From assembly GCA_003990745.1 (NCBI GenBank), contig RBNI01002007.1, positions 1 to 20,069 of the forward strand: a stretch of DNA of 20,069 nt, given 5' to 3'. The notes under the pieces are model-generated. The model worked only from the letters and a program-made list of their open reading frames with translations. It was not told the origin of the DNA and did not search any database. This DNA is from Jimgerdemannia flammicorona. Taxonomy: Eukaryota > Mucoromycota > Endogonomycetes > Endogonales > Endogonaceae. Made by a program: the position numbers and the translations under genes. This document shows, one piece after another, positions 8,171 through 18,054 of this stretch (the stretch's first letter is position 1; the number at the start of each line of letters is the position of its first letter).

Positions 8171-8690
8171 TACTATATACTCACCCTCAGCAGATTGAGT
8201 GAGAGCAACAACAATACCATTTAGCTATCTGGTATATGTAATACTAATTGAGTAGATGATCTTGATGACTACTGATCTGTGACTAGGTATCTCTTCTATA
8301 TTAGTGAAAATAACAAAGAAGTCATCTTATGGTAAATATATAAACAATTATCTATGGTAATATTATCAATATAGATAAAGTATCAAATATTGTCATTGGT
8401 AATAAAGAAGGCTATTTGGCTCTGCAAACTGTTAAAAGAATCAAAAACAGAGTACTATACTATACTAGAATAACCAATCTATGATTATACTTACTAAGAA
8501 CTTAGTATATTATAGTAGAATAAAATATATATATTAATATATAATATCATTTTGTATAAGAATATATAGAAAACAGTACTATATACTTAGAATACATCTT
8601 CATAGAGTATATAATCACTGATTCACTTATAAAAGCTCTTCCAAAGTCAAAATTTAAGCTATGCATTAAAGGAACAGGTCTTATGAGTAA
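8170..8690 (+). pseudogene. Copia RNase H (broken)
   Basis: Landmarks of copia RNase H survive: GICNTN, a stop, VDDLDD (family GYxDADWAGDxDD) at about 8231-8268, with one or more catalytic Asp now Asn; RYLFYIS (family GYxFxxg); NNQSMIILTKN (family DNQSAIxLAKNP) at about 8478-8510; and LEYIFIEYIITDSLIKALPK at 8588-8647 (family xDxLTKpLp). The C-terminal end is near 8690. The known role is degrading the RNA template. Stops make this copy inactive. Confidence 0.82.
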
Positions 8691-8996
8691 TATGCCAGTT
8701 TAGCAGTTAATCACAGAATACTTTTCAGATCCTAGAAAGTCTCCCTTATTATATTTATATTATTTATATCTATATTTTATATTCTTACTATATCTCTTAT
8801 CTATAAGTAGATTTTTGTAAGTATTTCAGATATTTTAGAATACTTTTTGATCTATGAAAATTCCTTAGATATAGAATTTTATAATAGTAATTCTGGATTA
8901 TATATAGTTCTAGTTTTTGCATATATTATATTGCTTTTTTACTCTAGTTTGTATTTTTACTATCTTTTTTAAGTTATATATCTCATTGAACAGGAG
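8691..8996 (+). other. AT-rich stretch after copia RNase H
   Basis: No coding frame, RNA gene or repeat array is visible. It probably represents copia 3' untranslated sequence. It ends with AGGAG (about 8992-8996), a possible remnant polypurine tract. Confidence 0.4.
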
Positions 8997-9337
8997 TATT
9001 GGGATAACAACTCAATATATCAATATATAACTTACACCATTCTATCAGATTTACATTATTCATTAGTAATATATAAAATATATAACTTTGAGAACTTTAA
9101 TAAATATCTCTCTTTTATAATAAATATTTAGAGAATGATAAAGATATTTGAATACTAAAGATAAAAGAGCTACTAGATATTATTTATCAGATAATAATGA
9201 CAGCTATTGATAAGTTAAAGATATACTATTTAATAATAGATAGTCTTTATTATATTGGTTTTAGTAAGTAAATATTTTAATAAATCTATTTTGAAATTTG
9301 CTTAATACTAAAGACAGTTTCAAAATTCAAAATTTAC

Positions 9338-9368
<31 letters not shown>

Positions 9369-9550
9369 TTTACTTAATCAGTTAGTTATTATAAATCTAT
9401 TTTTTTGAATAAAAACCAGTTCTTGATCCTAGAATTAAACTAGAATATTATTCATCTTATAGTTGAGAAGACATTTGGATTTAAGAGGCTGAAAATATAA
9501 TAAAAACTATATTTCTCTATCTGAATCAGTTTATTATACAATTTCTAATA
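8997..9550 (+). repeat. Possible copia LTR (degenerate)
   Basis: After the purine stretch the sequence starts TATTGGGATAAC, which would be TGTTGGG before a TG to TA change. It could end at TTTCTAATA (9542-9550), which would be TTTCTAACA. The second LTR is not in the window, so the assignment rests only on position and ends. The stretch contains a T24 run and no coding frame. Confidence 0.35.
9338..9361. repeat. Poly(T) run of 24
   Basis: An uninterrupted T tract followed by seven A. No retroposon body is recognisable beside it. Confidence 0.9.
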
Positions 9551-9578
9551 TTGATATCAATGTTAATATCAATACTAT
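9551..9578 (+). other. Short stretch with a PBS-like sequence before Gypsy-B
   Basis: TTGATATCAATG starts here and resembles an initiator-Met primer site (TGGTATCAGAGC) after G-to-A change. In AT-rich DNA this may be chance. Confidence 0.2.
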
Positions 9579-9713
9579 TGTGATGAGCAACAGAATTGAA
9601 CTGCTGAAATCATAAATTAGCTACATACTATATTTAGTGTACTAAGCAATCAAGACTGCTTTACTGTGCCAACTTGTATATTTAGCCAAAGATACTAGAA
9701 ACAGTATGTTTAC

Positions 9714-9749
9714 CTATACCCTCAAGGTATACTATACCCTCAAGAAATA
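9714..9749 (+). repeat. 18-bp tandem repeat, two units (5' LTR)
   Basis: Two units of the form CTATACCCTCAAGGTATA. The 3' LTR has four units in the same place, at 18632-18703. Confidence 0.85.
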
Positions 9750-9807
9750 CTTGCCATAGATAGCAATCTATAGTTAGCAATATAGTAACCTGTAGTAATC
9801 ACAACTG

Positions 9808-9816
9808 TATAAAATA
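9808..9816 (+). promoter_or_regulatory. TATA-like box in Gypsy-B 5' LTR
   Basis: TATAAAATA, conserved in the 3' LTR at 18762-18770, is followed 17 bases later by AATAAA. If this is the promoter, the transcript would begin near 9840 and most of the LTR would be R and U5. Confidence 0.5.
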
Positions 9817-10219
9817 CCCCAGAAATAAGAGTGAATAAATCTCAGTCTAAATTGAATCCAAAGCAAAAGTCAAGTCTGCCTACTACACTTTGAGAGGAAC
9901 TTTATAGCCACTACTAAAAGATTATGAGCAAAGTATTCCTTTCCACTCTGGTCCACTTTCTGATATAAAGAAGAGTTTGTTACATTTTTGGTTTGCTTAC
10001 CAGATAAGCCTGAAGAATCTGAGTTTGCTGCCCAAGTTCAAGAAAGAACTTCACTGCCATTTCTAAGTTAGCCACATTTTCAGAAAGCCTAAGAGAAAGC
10101 TACCTTGCTCAAGCTAGTTTCTAATGTAACTTCATAGTGATCCATCATATAAACGAAGCCAGTCTTTGACATAACTTTGCCAAGAGACCCTTTCTCAAAA
10201 GCTGACATTTTCAAAAAGT

Positions 10220-10545
10220 CCACTGATTCAGAAAGAATCTGTAATATCTGAGTTATTCAAGTAATCCATGATATCTGAGTTATCTAAGCCATCTGAGTTA
10301 TTTCTCAGTTAAAGCTACTAATTCAGAAAGAATCTGTACCACCTGAGTAGTATTCCCAGAGAGCCCACTGATTCAGAAAGAATCTGTAACATCCAAGTTA
10401 TCCAAGTTATTAGAATTATATACATCATTTGAGTTATTAATTTGTTCTCAGTAAGTCTAATTCAGAAGAATCTATACCATCCACTATTTCCAAAAGAGAC
10501 CACTGCCAGTATAATTTCCAGAGAGCTGATTCAGGAGAATCCACA
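10220..10545 (+). repeat. Degenerate repeat array with GATTC...GAATC hairpins
   Basis: The motif ATTCAGAAAGAATCTGTA, often followed by CATCTGAGTTATC, recurs about five times (10225, 10321, 10370, 10459 and 10528). Each unit contains GATTC, a short spacer and GAATC, able to pair. The 3' LTR has the same array at about 19183-19500. Confidence 0.7.
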
Positions 10546-10955
10546 CCAAACCAAGTTATCTACCAAATCTGCATAAGGAACATTGCCAAGATTGTCATAC
10601 TATATAAGATCATCACTCAGAAATTACATACTTTTGGACACAAGATCATTACATCAGAAATTGCATACTTTTGGAGATCATTATACTATATATGAAATTC
10701 TACTAATTCCCAGTTGACCCAAGAAGAAAACCCATTCACAAATTGCTACTATATCTAGAGAACCATCCCAATTAGGAAATTGATATATAAATTGCTTGCA
10801 GATATCCAGCTTTGACTATTATACTACTAAATACCAAGGACCTCAGAAATCTTAGAAAATTTTATTACTTTTTGACAAATAACTGGGGGCTCAAGCCAAA
10901 CTACACCAACTCCCAACCTTATAATTTGTCTCAATTGAGTTAGGCATATTACATT

Positions 10956-10972
10956 TGAAAGCTCAACTGGGA
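10956..10972 (+). promoter_or_regulatory. Possible primer binding site of Gypsy-B
   Basis: Two bases after the LTR the sequence reads TGAAAGCTCAACTGGGA. A tRNA primer site would need TGG at its start, so this requires one G-to-A change. No tRNA is identified. Confidence 0.3.
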
Positions 10973-12361
10973 AGATTTTTAAAATTGACATGACTTTTCA
11001 GCTTACAAGAACCTACAGTCAAACTGGATACATTCAATACAACACTAATTTCTGCTACTACAGGAGAACCAGTTATCACTAGTATTTGGACAGAAAGAGA
11101 AGTAATTACCTCAAGACTTACCAACTACCCAGCATCAGAAGGATCTCAATCAGAAACCAGTACAGTCTAAAACCCTCAACTAGATCAGCCAGACAACATA
11201 GGTAGCTCTGTTGGAGATTTTGAAGAACTTGCACAAGAATTAGAAGATCTTATTACACAAGCCCAAGATCTTACAGCCAGACACCTCATACTAGTTCCAT
11301 CAATCTCACTAATAGAACCTTTATCACAAGCTCTTTCAGAATTGGAAGTAGCTCCTACAAGAATACCTAGGCTCATTCCACTTTGTCTAAGGTCCAGAAC
11401 ACTATCCTCAGAATACCCAAGCACCCACATCTCCAGTGACAGCTCAGAAAGCAAATAAGAATCAGAATCTGGACCAGAACTAGAATCAGAAGAAAGTGAC
11501 AATAAAATGACCACCTCATTGCCAACCTTTGCAGGATACCCAGAGGAAGATCCCAGAGAATTCCTTGATGGAATTGAAGAAATAGCAGCTCTGAGAAATC
11601 TCTCAGATGAAAGAAAAATTGCCATCTACAAGGCCCAGCTCAGAGAACTAGCTAGAGGAATTTTCCACTAAACAGCAAATGATCCAAATTCAGAATTAGC
11701 AAGACAGATACAAGCAGCAGCATCTTATGAGCTAGAATATGTAGCTATGGTCTACTGGCTCATTGAAAAGTATATAGGAAATGAAACCCACTACAAGGCC
11801 CAAGAATCTATCATGAAGCTAAATCTTAGAGAATCACCCAGAGCTTTCTTTATAAGAATCCAAAAGAGAATGCATGCAGCCAGATTCAATGCTATTAACC
11901 AAGACATCATAGGTCCAATGACCTTCATGAATGGAATTCTCCCAAACATTGCTCAGCATGTCCACACCCTAGGCATCAGAAGGTCTGAAGAGCAAGTAGA
12001 TGCAGCCCAAAAATTCTTTAATGTCAGATAAGAAACTACCTGAAGTGATTATGATAAGAAAGAAGATAAAGAAGACATTCTGATCAAGGCTCTATAAGGA
12101 CTCCTCTAAGGACAAGAAAGGTCCAAAGAAAGAAGGCCAGCCAAAGAAGGAAAGAAGGACAGAAGCAAAATCTAAGACCTCAGCTCTAAGCTGGACTGAT
12201 TGATTGGACAAATTGAAAAACTCACCATATACAAAAATATGAGTTACCAAGACAACAGAGGATATCAACCACAGAGGAGCCAAGGTTATCTACTCAGAGA
12301 TAACAGGAGCTATCAGTAAGAAAAAAGAAAATACTCTATCTGAGACAGAGCCCAAGTTCAA

Positions 12362-12403
12362 TGCTTCTACTGTAGATAATTTAGATACTATGTTACTGAA
12401 TAT
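12362..12403 (+). other. Gypsy-B Gag zinc knuckle, two ligands lost
   Basis: The pattern C-x2-C-x4-H-x4-C is recognisable: both first Cys codons remain (12362 and 12371), but the His (12386) and last Cys (12401) are Tyr and a stop lies inside. All three changes fit C-to-T or G-to-A. Confidence 0.8.
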
Positions 12404-12583
12404 GACAACAAAAGTGACTGAAGAGACTCAGAACCACCAAACCAAAGAAATGACTCTCAGTACAAGAAGACTAAAGCCCATCCTGTTGAAGATTTCAAGG
12501 AGGCAAGCAACAGTAAAGACTACAGTGACCTGGACCTATACCCTACCAAGGTCACTACTTAAAAAACAGTCTATCTAGCAGAG

Positions 12584-12613
12584 AAGAGGAAGAGACCTGT
12601 AGGAAGGCCATTC
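12584..12613 (+). other. GRP basic motif in Gypsy-B Gag
   Basis: KRKRPVGRPF resembles an AT-hook core, with Val in place of the usual Arg. It sits downstream of the knuckle, as in Gypsy-A. Confidence 0.45.
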
Positions 12614-12819
12614 AGGAATATCAGCAGAAGAATTATCTAGGAAGAAGACAAAGAACATAAAGAGGAGTAGGTAAAAACACCTTCTTGAACCCCCTCACCT
12701 TTTGTCTCTAAGATAAATGAGCTGCTACTAGAAGATGAAGAAATGAAATAAGAAGAACAGAAACTTACTGTCCCAAAGCCCAAGAAGAAGTATACCCTGA
12801 AAATTATACCCAGAGATAT

Positions 12820-13390
12820 GTATCTACAATGAAGCCTGGCAGAAGATTCAAGAAGTCAAGATAGAGATTTCCCTTCTGCAGTTCCTGCAACTAATACTAG
12901 CTGGAGTTTGAAATAAATTGCTAAGGACTACCAGATCTAGCACTGGCTGAGTTCCCATCCCACAGCAAGAACCAGCCCCCATATCTATCCAGGCTGCAGA
13001 GAGACATATCAGCACCTACTTATATGGAGACATTGGAGGACAAAAGGCAAAAATCCTCATAAATACAGGAGCAGCTATCTGTATCATTGCCAAAAAATTC
13101 CTGGATACCCTCCAATGGCCCATTGATAGACCATCTAACCTCAGTATCATAGTAGCAGATGGAGCCTGAACTCAACTCCTTGAAGAAGTATGAAACATCA
13201 CTATCTCTCTTAGACACATTCAATTCTCTATCTTGAAAGCTATTATCACTGAAGCTGTCATCTATGACATGATCCTTGGCACCAACTGGATGAAGGAAAT
13301 GAATGCAGTTGTTGATATCAGTCAACAAGTACTCAAGTTTGACTATTGAGGTAAGAAGTACAGAGTTAAGATGACTAGCTATAAGTAATC
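12820..13390 (+). pseudogene. Gypsy-B aspartic protease (active site lost)
   Basis: The frame opens with YNEAWQKIQEVKIEISLLQF, the counterpart of a Gypsy-A segment just before protease. The active-site loop reads KILINTGAAICII with Asn (13062-13064) where the catalytic Asp of DTGA belongs. LSIIVADGA is the flap-region motif and DMILGTNWM the C-terminal hallmark. TGA codons follow VADGA and EEV, and other stops occur. With Asn at the catalytic position the enzyme would not cleave the polyprotein. Confidence 0.88.
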
Positions 13391-13595
13391 AAAGAAGAAG
13401 AAAAAGATCACTATTCAGGAAGAATATGCCAGCAGTGAAGAGTCTACCACAGAGGAGAAAGAAGAATCTGAAAATGGAAATAATCCCAGACTCAATCCCT
13501 AAATTAACCTGGTGGATGACAGACCAGAAGACAATGTATGGATCAAGAACACTGTCCCCATTACTATTGGAGCCATCACAGGAGAGATCAAAGGA

Positions 13596-13720
13596 TGCCC
13601 CATCTGCCTCAAGAGACACAAGTGCCCCAAGCACTCCTCTAAGATCATTGGGACAAGGAATTCGCCTGGTACAGCCTGCCCTGAGTGCAGAAGAAAAAGA
13701 AGAAATGCAGACATATTCCA
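13596..13720 (+). other. Gypsy-B Cys/His-rich module
   Basis: After the protease, in the same frame, the sequence reads GCPICLKRHKCPKH, then about 15 residues later ACPECRRK. A one-base frame change in an A-rich run then leads to KKCRH. The ligand pattern C-x2-C-x5-C-x2-H ... C-x2-C ... C-x-H suggests zinc binding. It is preceded by DNVWIKNTVPITIG and matches the position of the Gypsy-A module. No family is recognised. Confidence 0.6.
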
Positions 13721-13729
13721 GAGACACCT

Positions 13730-14679
13730 GTAGCTGAAGCTGTAGAAGTACAAGTAATTTGGGGCTAAGAATCATCTAAGGAAGAAGTTTCTGACCAAGA
13801 AGTTTCTGAACAAGAAGCACCTGAAGAAGAAGAGGTCCCTGAACTCATTCCCTGGGATGACCCTCACTAGATACCACCTGAAGACAATGACCTGTGGAAT
13901 ATGGAAGAAGGATCTAGCATAATTCCCATTATTCCCAAGAAAGAAACTCACCAAGAAAGGGCATTTCAGCTAGAAAGATATCCACACCAAGTGGTCTTCT
14001 ACTCTCTCCAAGACTACTGCTATCAGTGTTATCTATTAGACTAGCAAGAAAGATAGAGATCCCAAAGACTAGAACCCCTAACTATAGTCACACAAGCAAC
14101 TACCTTTCAAGAAGTTACCACAAGGTTACAAAGTCAATTTAGAGGACAAGGTTTCTTCACCAAAACAGAAATATATTCCTTATCTACTCTTCCTCCAACT
14201 TATGATCAAGATGAGTACTGATTTCTGAGACAACAAGAAATCAATAACTGGGAACATTATTTCTGAGTAATGGGATATTGTAACCATGGAAAACACCCAG
14301 ACTGCCAAGACTACAGATATCAGAAGATTCACCTCAGTCATGATATTATAATCCACATCTTGAAGAGAGGAGATAACAGAAGTCAGATCCAAAAAAGCCA
14401 GACCAAGAAGCCAGAGAGAAGGACCCTCAAGATCTACAATTTAAGAGAAGACATCCTGGCTCTCATCAGACATGCAATCTGCCAAGAATAGGTAGAAGAT
14501 GCCACCAACTTCATGGAAGCCCTAGACCCTATAGGAAGAAGAGGAATCAACTATCTCCGAGACTCCTCTACTGGAGCCAGATGGCCACACCTTAACCTCA
14601 GAGCCTGGAGGCTCTCTACTAGTAGAGCTTCAGCCCTAGGACAGCCCAAACTCAGCAAGGATATTGCCTAGTATGCCCT
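13730..14679 (+). pseudogene. Gypsy-B unassigned region between Cys/His module and dUTPase
   Basis: About 320 codons in one frame with few stops (for example 13766, 13868, 14219 and 14264), so it was coding. It starts acidic (SKEEVSDQEVSEQEAPEEEE), then has SLQDYCYQCYLL (Cys at 14018 and 14027), a middle part with TYDQDEY, and MGYCNHGKHPDCQDY (Cys 14279, His 14285 and 14294, Cys 14303). A basic stretch RGDNRSQIQKSQTKKPERR and a helical segment LREDILALIRHAICQE follow. I recognise no domain. Gypsy-A has only a short charged linker here. The Cys and His pairs could bind metal. Confidence 0.6.
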
Positions 14680-15078
14680 GCTATACCCTAAGGCCAAACC
14701 TCTGACCAAAGCTCACCCAGAAGATGTAGGATATGATCTTCACAATCTGGAGGATGAATCCATTAAGCTTGAAAAAACATTCATGATCAGAACTAGACTA
14801 GCCATGCAGATATCCCAAGGAGCTTACATCCAACTGACCTCAAGGTCTGGACTTGCCAGACAAGGAATAACCATAGAAGGAGAAACTATTGACCCAGAAT
14901 ATACAGGTAAAATCAAGGTCATTCTATACAATAGTAGTACAGAATGATACTGAATCATTAGAGGACAGAAGATTGCCCAAGCAGTCTTCATGAAGATCAA
15001 GACTCTATAATTACAAGAAGTCTCCAAACTGACCAAAAGAACAAGATAAGCTAAAGGATTTGGAAGTTCAGATAAGAA
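14680..15078 (+). pseudogene. Gypsy-B dUTPase domain (broken)
   Basis: The motifs are HPEDVGYDL (motif 1, Asp present), LTSRSGLARQG (motif 2), GETIDPEYTGKI (motif 3, Asp and Tyr present), IIRGQKIAQAVF (motif 4), and AKGFGSSDKK (motif 5). The order and spacing match trimeric dUTPases, which hydrolyse dUTP. Stops fall between motifs 3 and 4 (about 14946 and 14952), after KIKTL (about 15008) and before AKGFG. Apart from the stops, its motifs 2 and 5 are nearer the consensus than those of Gypsy-A. Confidence 0.87.
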
Positions 15079-15450
15079 GAAAGTACATCTCCTTCAAGTC
15101 AACTACCTTAAGAGGAATGTTCTCTAGCAAGTATACTGCCAACCAGTCAAACTGCACAAGAATTTCATCCTAGAGCCTGGGGAACAAACTACCTTTGAAA
15201 TCTTTGCACCACCTAACTTCAGAAATCTTTTCTTTAAACCAAAGGAAGATATCCCACACCTGGACATAGAGGGATACATATTCTCTGATAAGATGAATCC
15301 AGTATACTCCTAAGCAACCAACCAAAGTTAGGAAACCATCATCTTGCTAAAAGGAACCATCATAGAGCATCTGGTGCCTTTTCTCAACCAAACTTATAAA
15401 GAAGTTTATGAACTAAACTTATTGAGAAATGGTAAAAGATCTCAGAAGAA
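15079..15450 (+). pseudogene. Gypsy-B unassigned domain between dUTPase and RT
   Basis: About 120 codons continue in the dUTPase frame: QVNYLKRNVL, PVKLHKNFILEPGEQTTFEI, FAPPNFRNLFFKPKED, IEGYIFSDKMNPVY, and ETIILLKGTIIEHLVPF. The alternation of hydrophobic residues suggests beta strands. LEPGEQTTFEI and LLKGTIIEHLVPF faintly recall dUTPase strands before motifs 2 and 4, so a degenerate second dUTPase-like barrel is conceivable, but that is inference. Gypsy-A has no counterpart. A frame change near 15450 leads into RT. Confidence 0.5.
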
Positions 15451-15454
15451 AGGA

Positions 15455-16425
15455 AAGGCCCCTCTGTAACCCAGGAGACAGTGAAGCCTTCCACTAACAT
15501 TGGAGAAGAATTGACACCTCAATAATAGCAACAACTAGTAGAACTTCTCAATAAATATCAAGATATCTTCACTACTGATTATGGAAACCTGCCATATAAT
15601 CTATCATATCACTATAGTATAAATATAGAAAATATAACACCTATCTGGCAGAAACCCTATAGAATACCCCATCACTTAAAAACATTTGAAAAAGAGCACA
15701 TTCAAGAACTCTTAGACAATAGAGTCATATGACCCTCTACTAGCCCCTGGGCCAGCCCTGTACTTATTGTACCAAAGAAAGAAGGATGGAGACTCTGCAT
15801 AGATTACAGGAAACTCAATTCAGTCACTAAAAAGGATGCCTATCCTTTACTCAGAATTGATGACCTTTTGGATCAGTTATAAGATGTCAGATACTTCAGC
15901 AGTATAGACCTTTTTGCAGGATTCCATAAGATCCTCATGGACCTCAAGGACATTCAAAAGACAGTCTTCCTTGCTCTAGAAAAACTGTTTGAATACCTCT
16001 GAATGCTCTTTGGACTTTGCAATACACCTCCCACCTTTCAGAGGATGATGAATTCAGTCTATACCTCCTTAATCCACTACTGCCTGATTGTATATATGGA
16101 TTATTCCAATATCTATTCAGCAAATTTCGAAGAACATCTGCACCATCTAGAGGAATTCTTCAAGCTCACCTGCAAGAACTACCTGAGACTAAATGCAAAG
16201 AAATACTACTTCAGGAAACAGAAACTTGAATTCCTTAGATTTATAGTTTTAAAAGAAAGAACTCATATAGACCCAAAGAAAACCAAGAAGATCAACAACT
16301 GGCCAGTACCCAAAACTCTAAAGGAAACATTATCATTCCTGATACTAGTATCCTACTACAGAAGGTTTATTAAGGACTTCACCCAAATTGCTACCCAAAT
16401 CTAAATTCTTCTCAAGAAAGAAGTG
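15455..16425 (+). pseudogene. Gypsy-B reverse transcriptase (catalytic Asp lost)
   Basis: Ty3/gypsy RT. LLNKYQDIFTTDYGNLP leads in, then [66 protein letters not shown], and the catalytic segment, which reads VYMDYSNIYS. YMDY at 16093-16104 replaces YxDD, so the second Asp is Tyr by a transversion. FLILVSYYRRFIKDF ends the thumb. Stops occur at a position where Arg is usual (VI, stop, PSTSPW), near 15880 and after IATQI. A frame change near 16445 leads to RNase H. Confidence 0.92.
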
Positions 16426-16449
16426 CCATTCAAATGGACAGAATCACAA

Positions 16450-16890
16450 AGAAAGCCTTCAAAGAACTTAAGAACCACATGACTACAGCACCAATCCTTG
16501 TGTGCCCCAATCTATAGAAGCCATTCATCTTGTATATAGATGCTTCCAAAGATGGCCTCAGAGCAGTTCTAGCCCAAGAAGGACCTGATAAACAATACTA
16601 TATGATAGCTTATACAAGCAGAGTTACTAATCAACAGCAGATGAACTATGATAGCACTAAACTGGAATGCCTTGCAGTCATATGGGCAGTCACTCTGTTC
16701 AAGCATTACCTTATCAGAAAAAGATTTACCCTAATTACAGATCATGCAGCCCTCAAATAGCTATTCAACCATAAGATATCTACCAGAATCCTGGCCTACT
16801 GGATCCTTATCCTTCAGGATTACACAATCACCATTATCCATAAAGCAGGGAAAGCTCACAACAATATTGATGTACTTTCTCACCAGTCCT
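16450..16890 (+). pseudogene. Gypsy-B RNase H
   Basis: The landmarks are KAFKELKNHMTTAPIL, LYIDASKDGLRAVLAQEG (catalytic Asp), KLECLAVIWAV (catalytic Glu), FTLITDHAALK (Asp) followed by a stop where Trp is usual, and NNIDVLSH in place of NADALSR at the end. The catalytic acids I can place are intact. It would degrade the template RNA. It is in a frame different from RT and from the integrase N-domain. Confidence 0.88.
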
Positions 16891-16929
16891 AATGAATCAG
16901 AAGAAGGGTGTCCCAAGGAACTACACCCT

Positions 16930-18000
16930 AAAGGAAGCTCCTCAGACTATTAAAGCACAAGAAGATCTCATCCAAAGAGAACATCAGAAAGCCCACTAGG
17001 GACAGATGAACATAGAAGAGAAACTGCAAACAATACACCAATATTGGCCCAATCTCAGAATATAAGTCTGGGATATACTCAAGAAATGTGACACCTGCTA
17101 GAAGTACCAAGGAAGGAAGAATTTACCAAGCACCATTGCAACTAATCACACTACCAGACAACATCTTTCAGAGATGGGGAGTAGACATAATTGGACCCCT
17201 ACCAGTTATACCAAGAAGAAACAAATATATTCTTGTATTTGTAGAATATCTGACAAAGTGGTCTGAGGCTTTTCCAATGGAAATTACAGATGCCTTAATC
17301 ATTGTAGGTCTTCTCTATGGACTCACACTCAGATATGGACCCCTAAAAGAACTCATCTCTGACTAAGATACAGAATTCATCAACAATATAATTATAAGTT
17401 ACACTAGAATTCACAAGATCCACCTCAAACAGACTATATCATACTACTCTCAAACCAATGGCATGACAGAAAGAATAAACCAGACCATTAAGAAAGAACT
17501 TGCCTGAGTCAATCCTATCAACTAGGACCTCTACTTACCTGAGATCCTATGGGAAATTCAAAATACCCCTACTACCTCCACTAAACAAAAGTCATTCAAA
17601 ATGATGTTTGCCAAGAAAACCAGAACTGCTGACCATAAGAATCTCAGAGACCTCCTCAAGAAGACAGAACAGTTATATAATCAAGCATGAGCCCAGATTA
17701 TCAAGGTCCAAGAAAGACAAAAGAAGTACTATAATCAGAAATAGAAGGATCAGAAGATCAAGATTAGAGATCAAGTACTAGTTTAGAGAAGTATGATTAA
17801 AATGAATTTTGCTGCCAAATTGGAGCCCAAATGAGAAGGACCTTATCTTGTACATAATATCTGAGGAACCAGCATCTATTTAAGAAGCATGGATGGATAG
17901 ACCCTCAGGACACTAGTACATATCAACTGCCTCAAGATATACCTCTTCCATCATGAACCAGACAATTGACCAGCACCTTCAGACCCTTGTTCTGAGTTCA
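16930..18000 (+). pseudogene. Gypsy-B integrase (broken)
   Basis: The zinc-binding domain is complete: His 16982, His 16994, Cys 17087 and Cys 17096 (H-x3-H-x30-C-x2-C). Then the frame changes near 17118 in a GGAA repeat. The core has Asp 17184 (GVDIIGPLP), Asp 17361 (LISD, stop, DTEF) and Glu 17469 (GMTERINQT), with 35 residues between the last two, so the D,D-35-E set is intact. The GPY/F module reads LEPK, stop, EGPYLVHNI at about 17820-17864, where the stop stands for Trp. Stops also fall where Arg (CGA) is expected. No chromodomain is visible. Confidence 0.9.
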
Positions 18001-18054
18001 TTCCAATCACTTCCAGTCTCCCTTCTATAAGCCAATAAAAACCTCCTTTAGTAA

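Larger units (their letters stand above)
9579..10953 (+). repeat. Gypsy-B 5' LTR
   Basis: 1375 bp, starting TGTGATGAGC and ending ATATTACA. It pairs with 18497-19907. The length difference of 36 bp equals two units of an 18-bp tandem repeat. It has a TATA-like TATAAAATA at 9808-9816, an AATAAA at 9834-9839 and an array of repeated small hairpins at 10220-10545. Confidence 0.92.
10994..12815 (+). pseudogene. Gypsy-B Gag (broken)
   Basis: One frame, interrupted only by stops, carries a long Gag. The N-terminal part is acidic with FEELAQELEDLITQAQDL near 11219. The capsid-like part reads LPTFAGYPEEDPREFLDGIE from about 11519, then YWLIEKYIG, ESPRAFFIRIQKRMHAARFN and IAQHVHTLGI. A Lys-rich linker, the zinc knuckle at 12362-12403 and KRPVGRP at 12590-12610 follow. 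The start is unclear: ATG at 10990 is in another frame and ATG at 11507 is internal. Stops include 11168, 11456, 11669 and 12029. The frame changes near 12815, ahead of protease. Confidence 0.82.

Noticed and set aside
10220..10545. CRISPR-like array
   Set aside because: The repeats are degenerate, unevenly spaced and present in both LTRs of a eukaryotic retroelement.
11185..11625. 146-codon open frame on the - strand in Gypsy-B
   Set aside because: It is antisense to the Gag frame, which reads sensibly through the same bases. The Ser-rich product is a shadow.
13389..13775. 128-codon open frame on the - strand
   Set aside because: It is antisense to the region between protease and the Cys/His module. 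Leu/Phe/Ser-rich composition is typical of the reverse of Lys/Glu-rich sequence.
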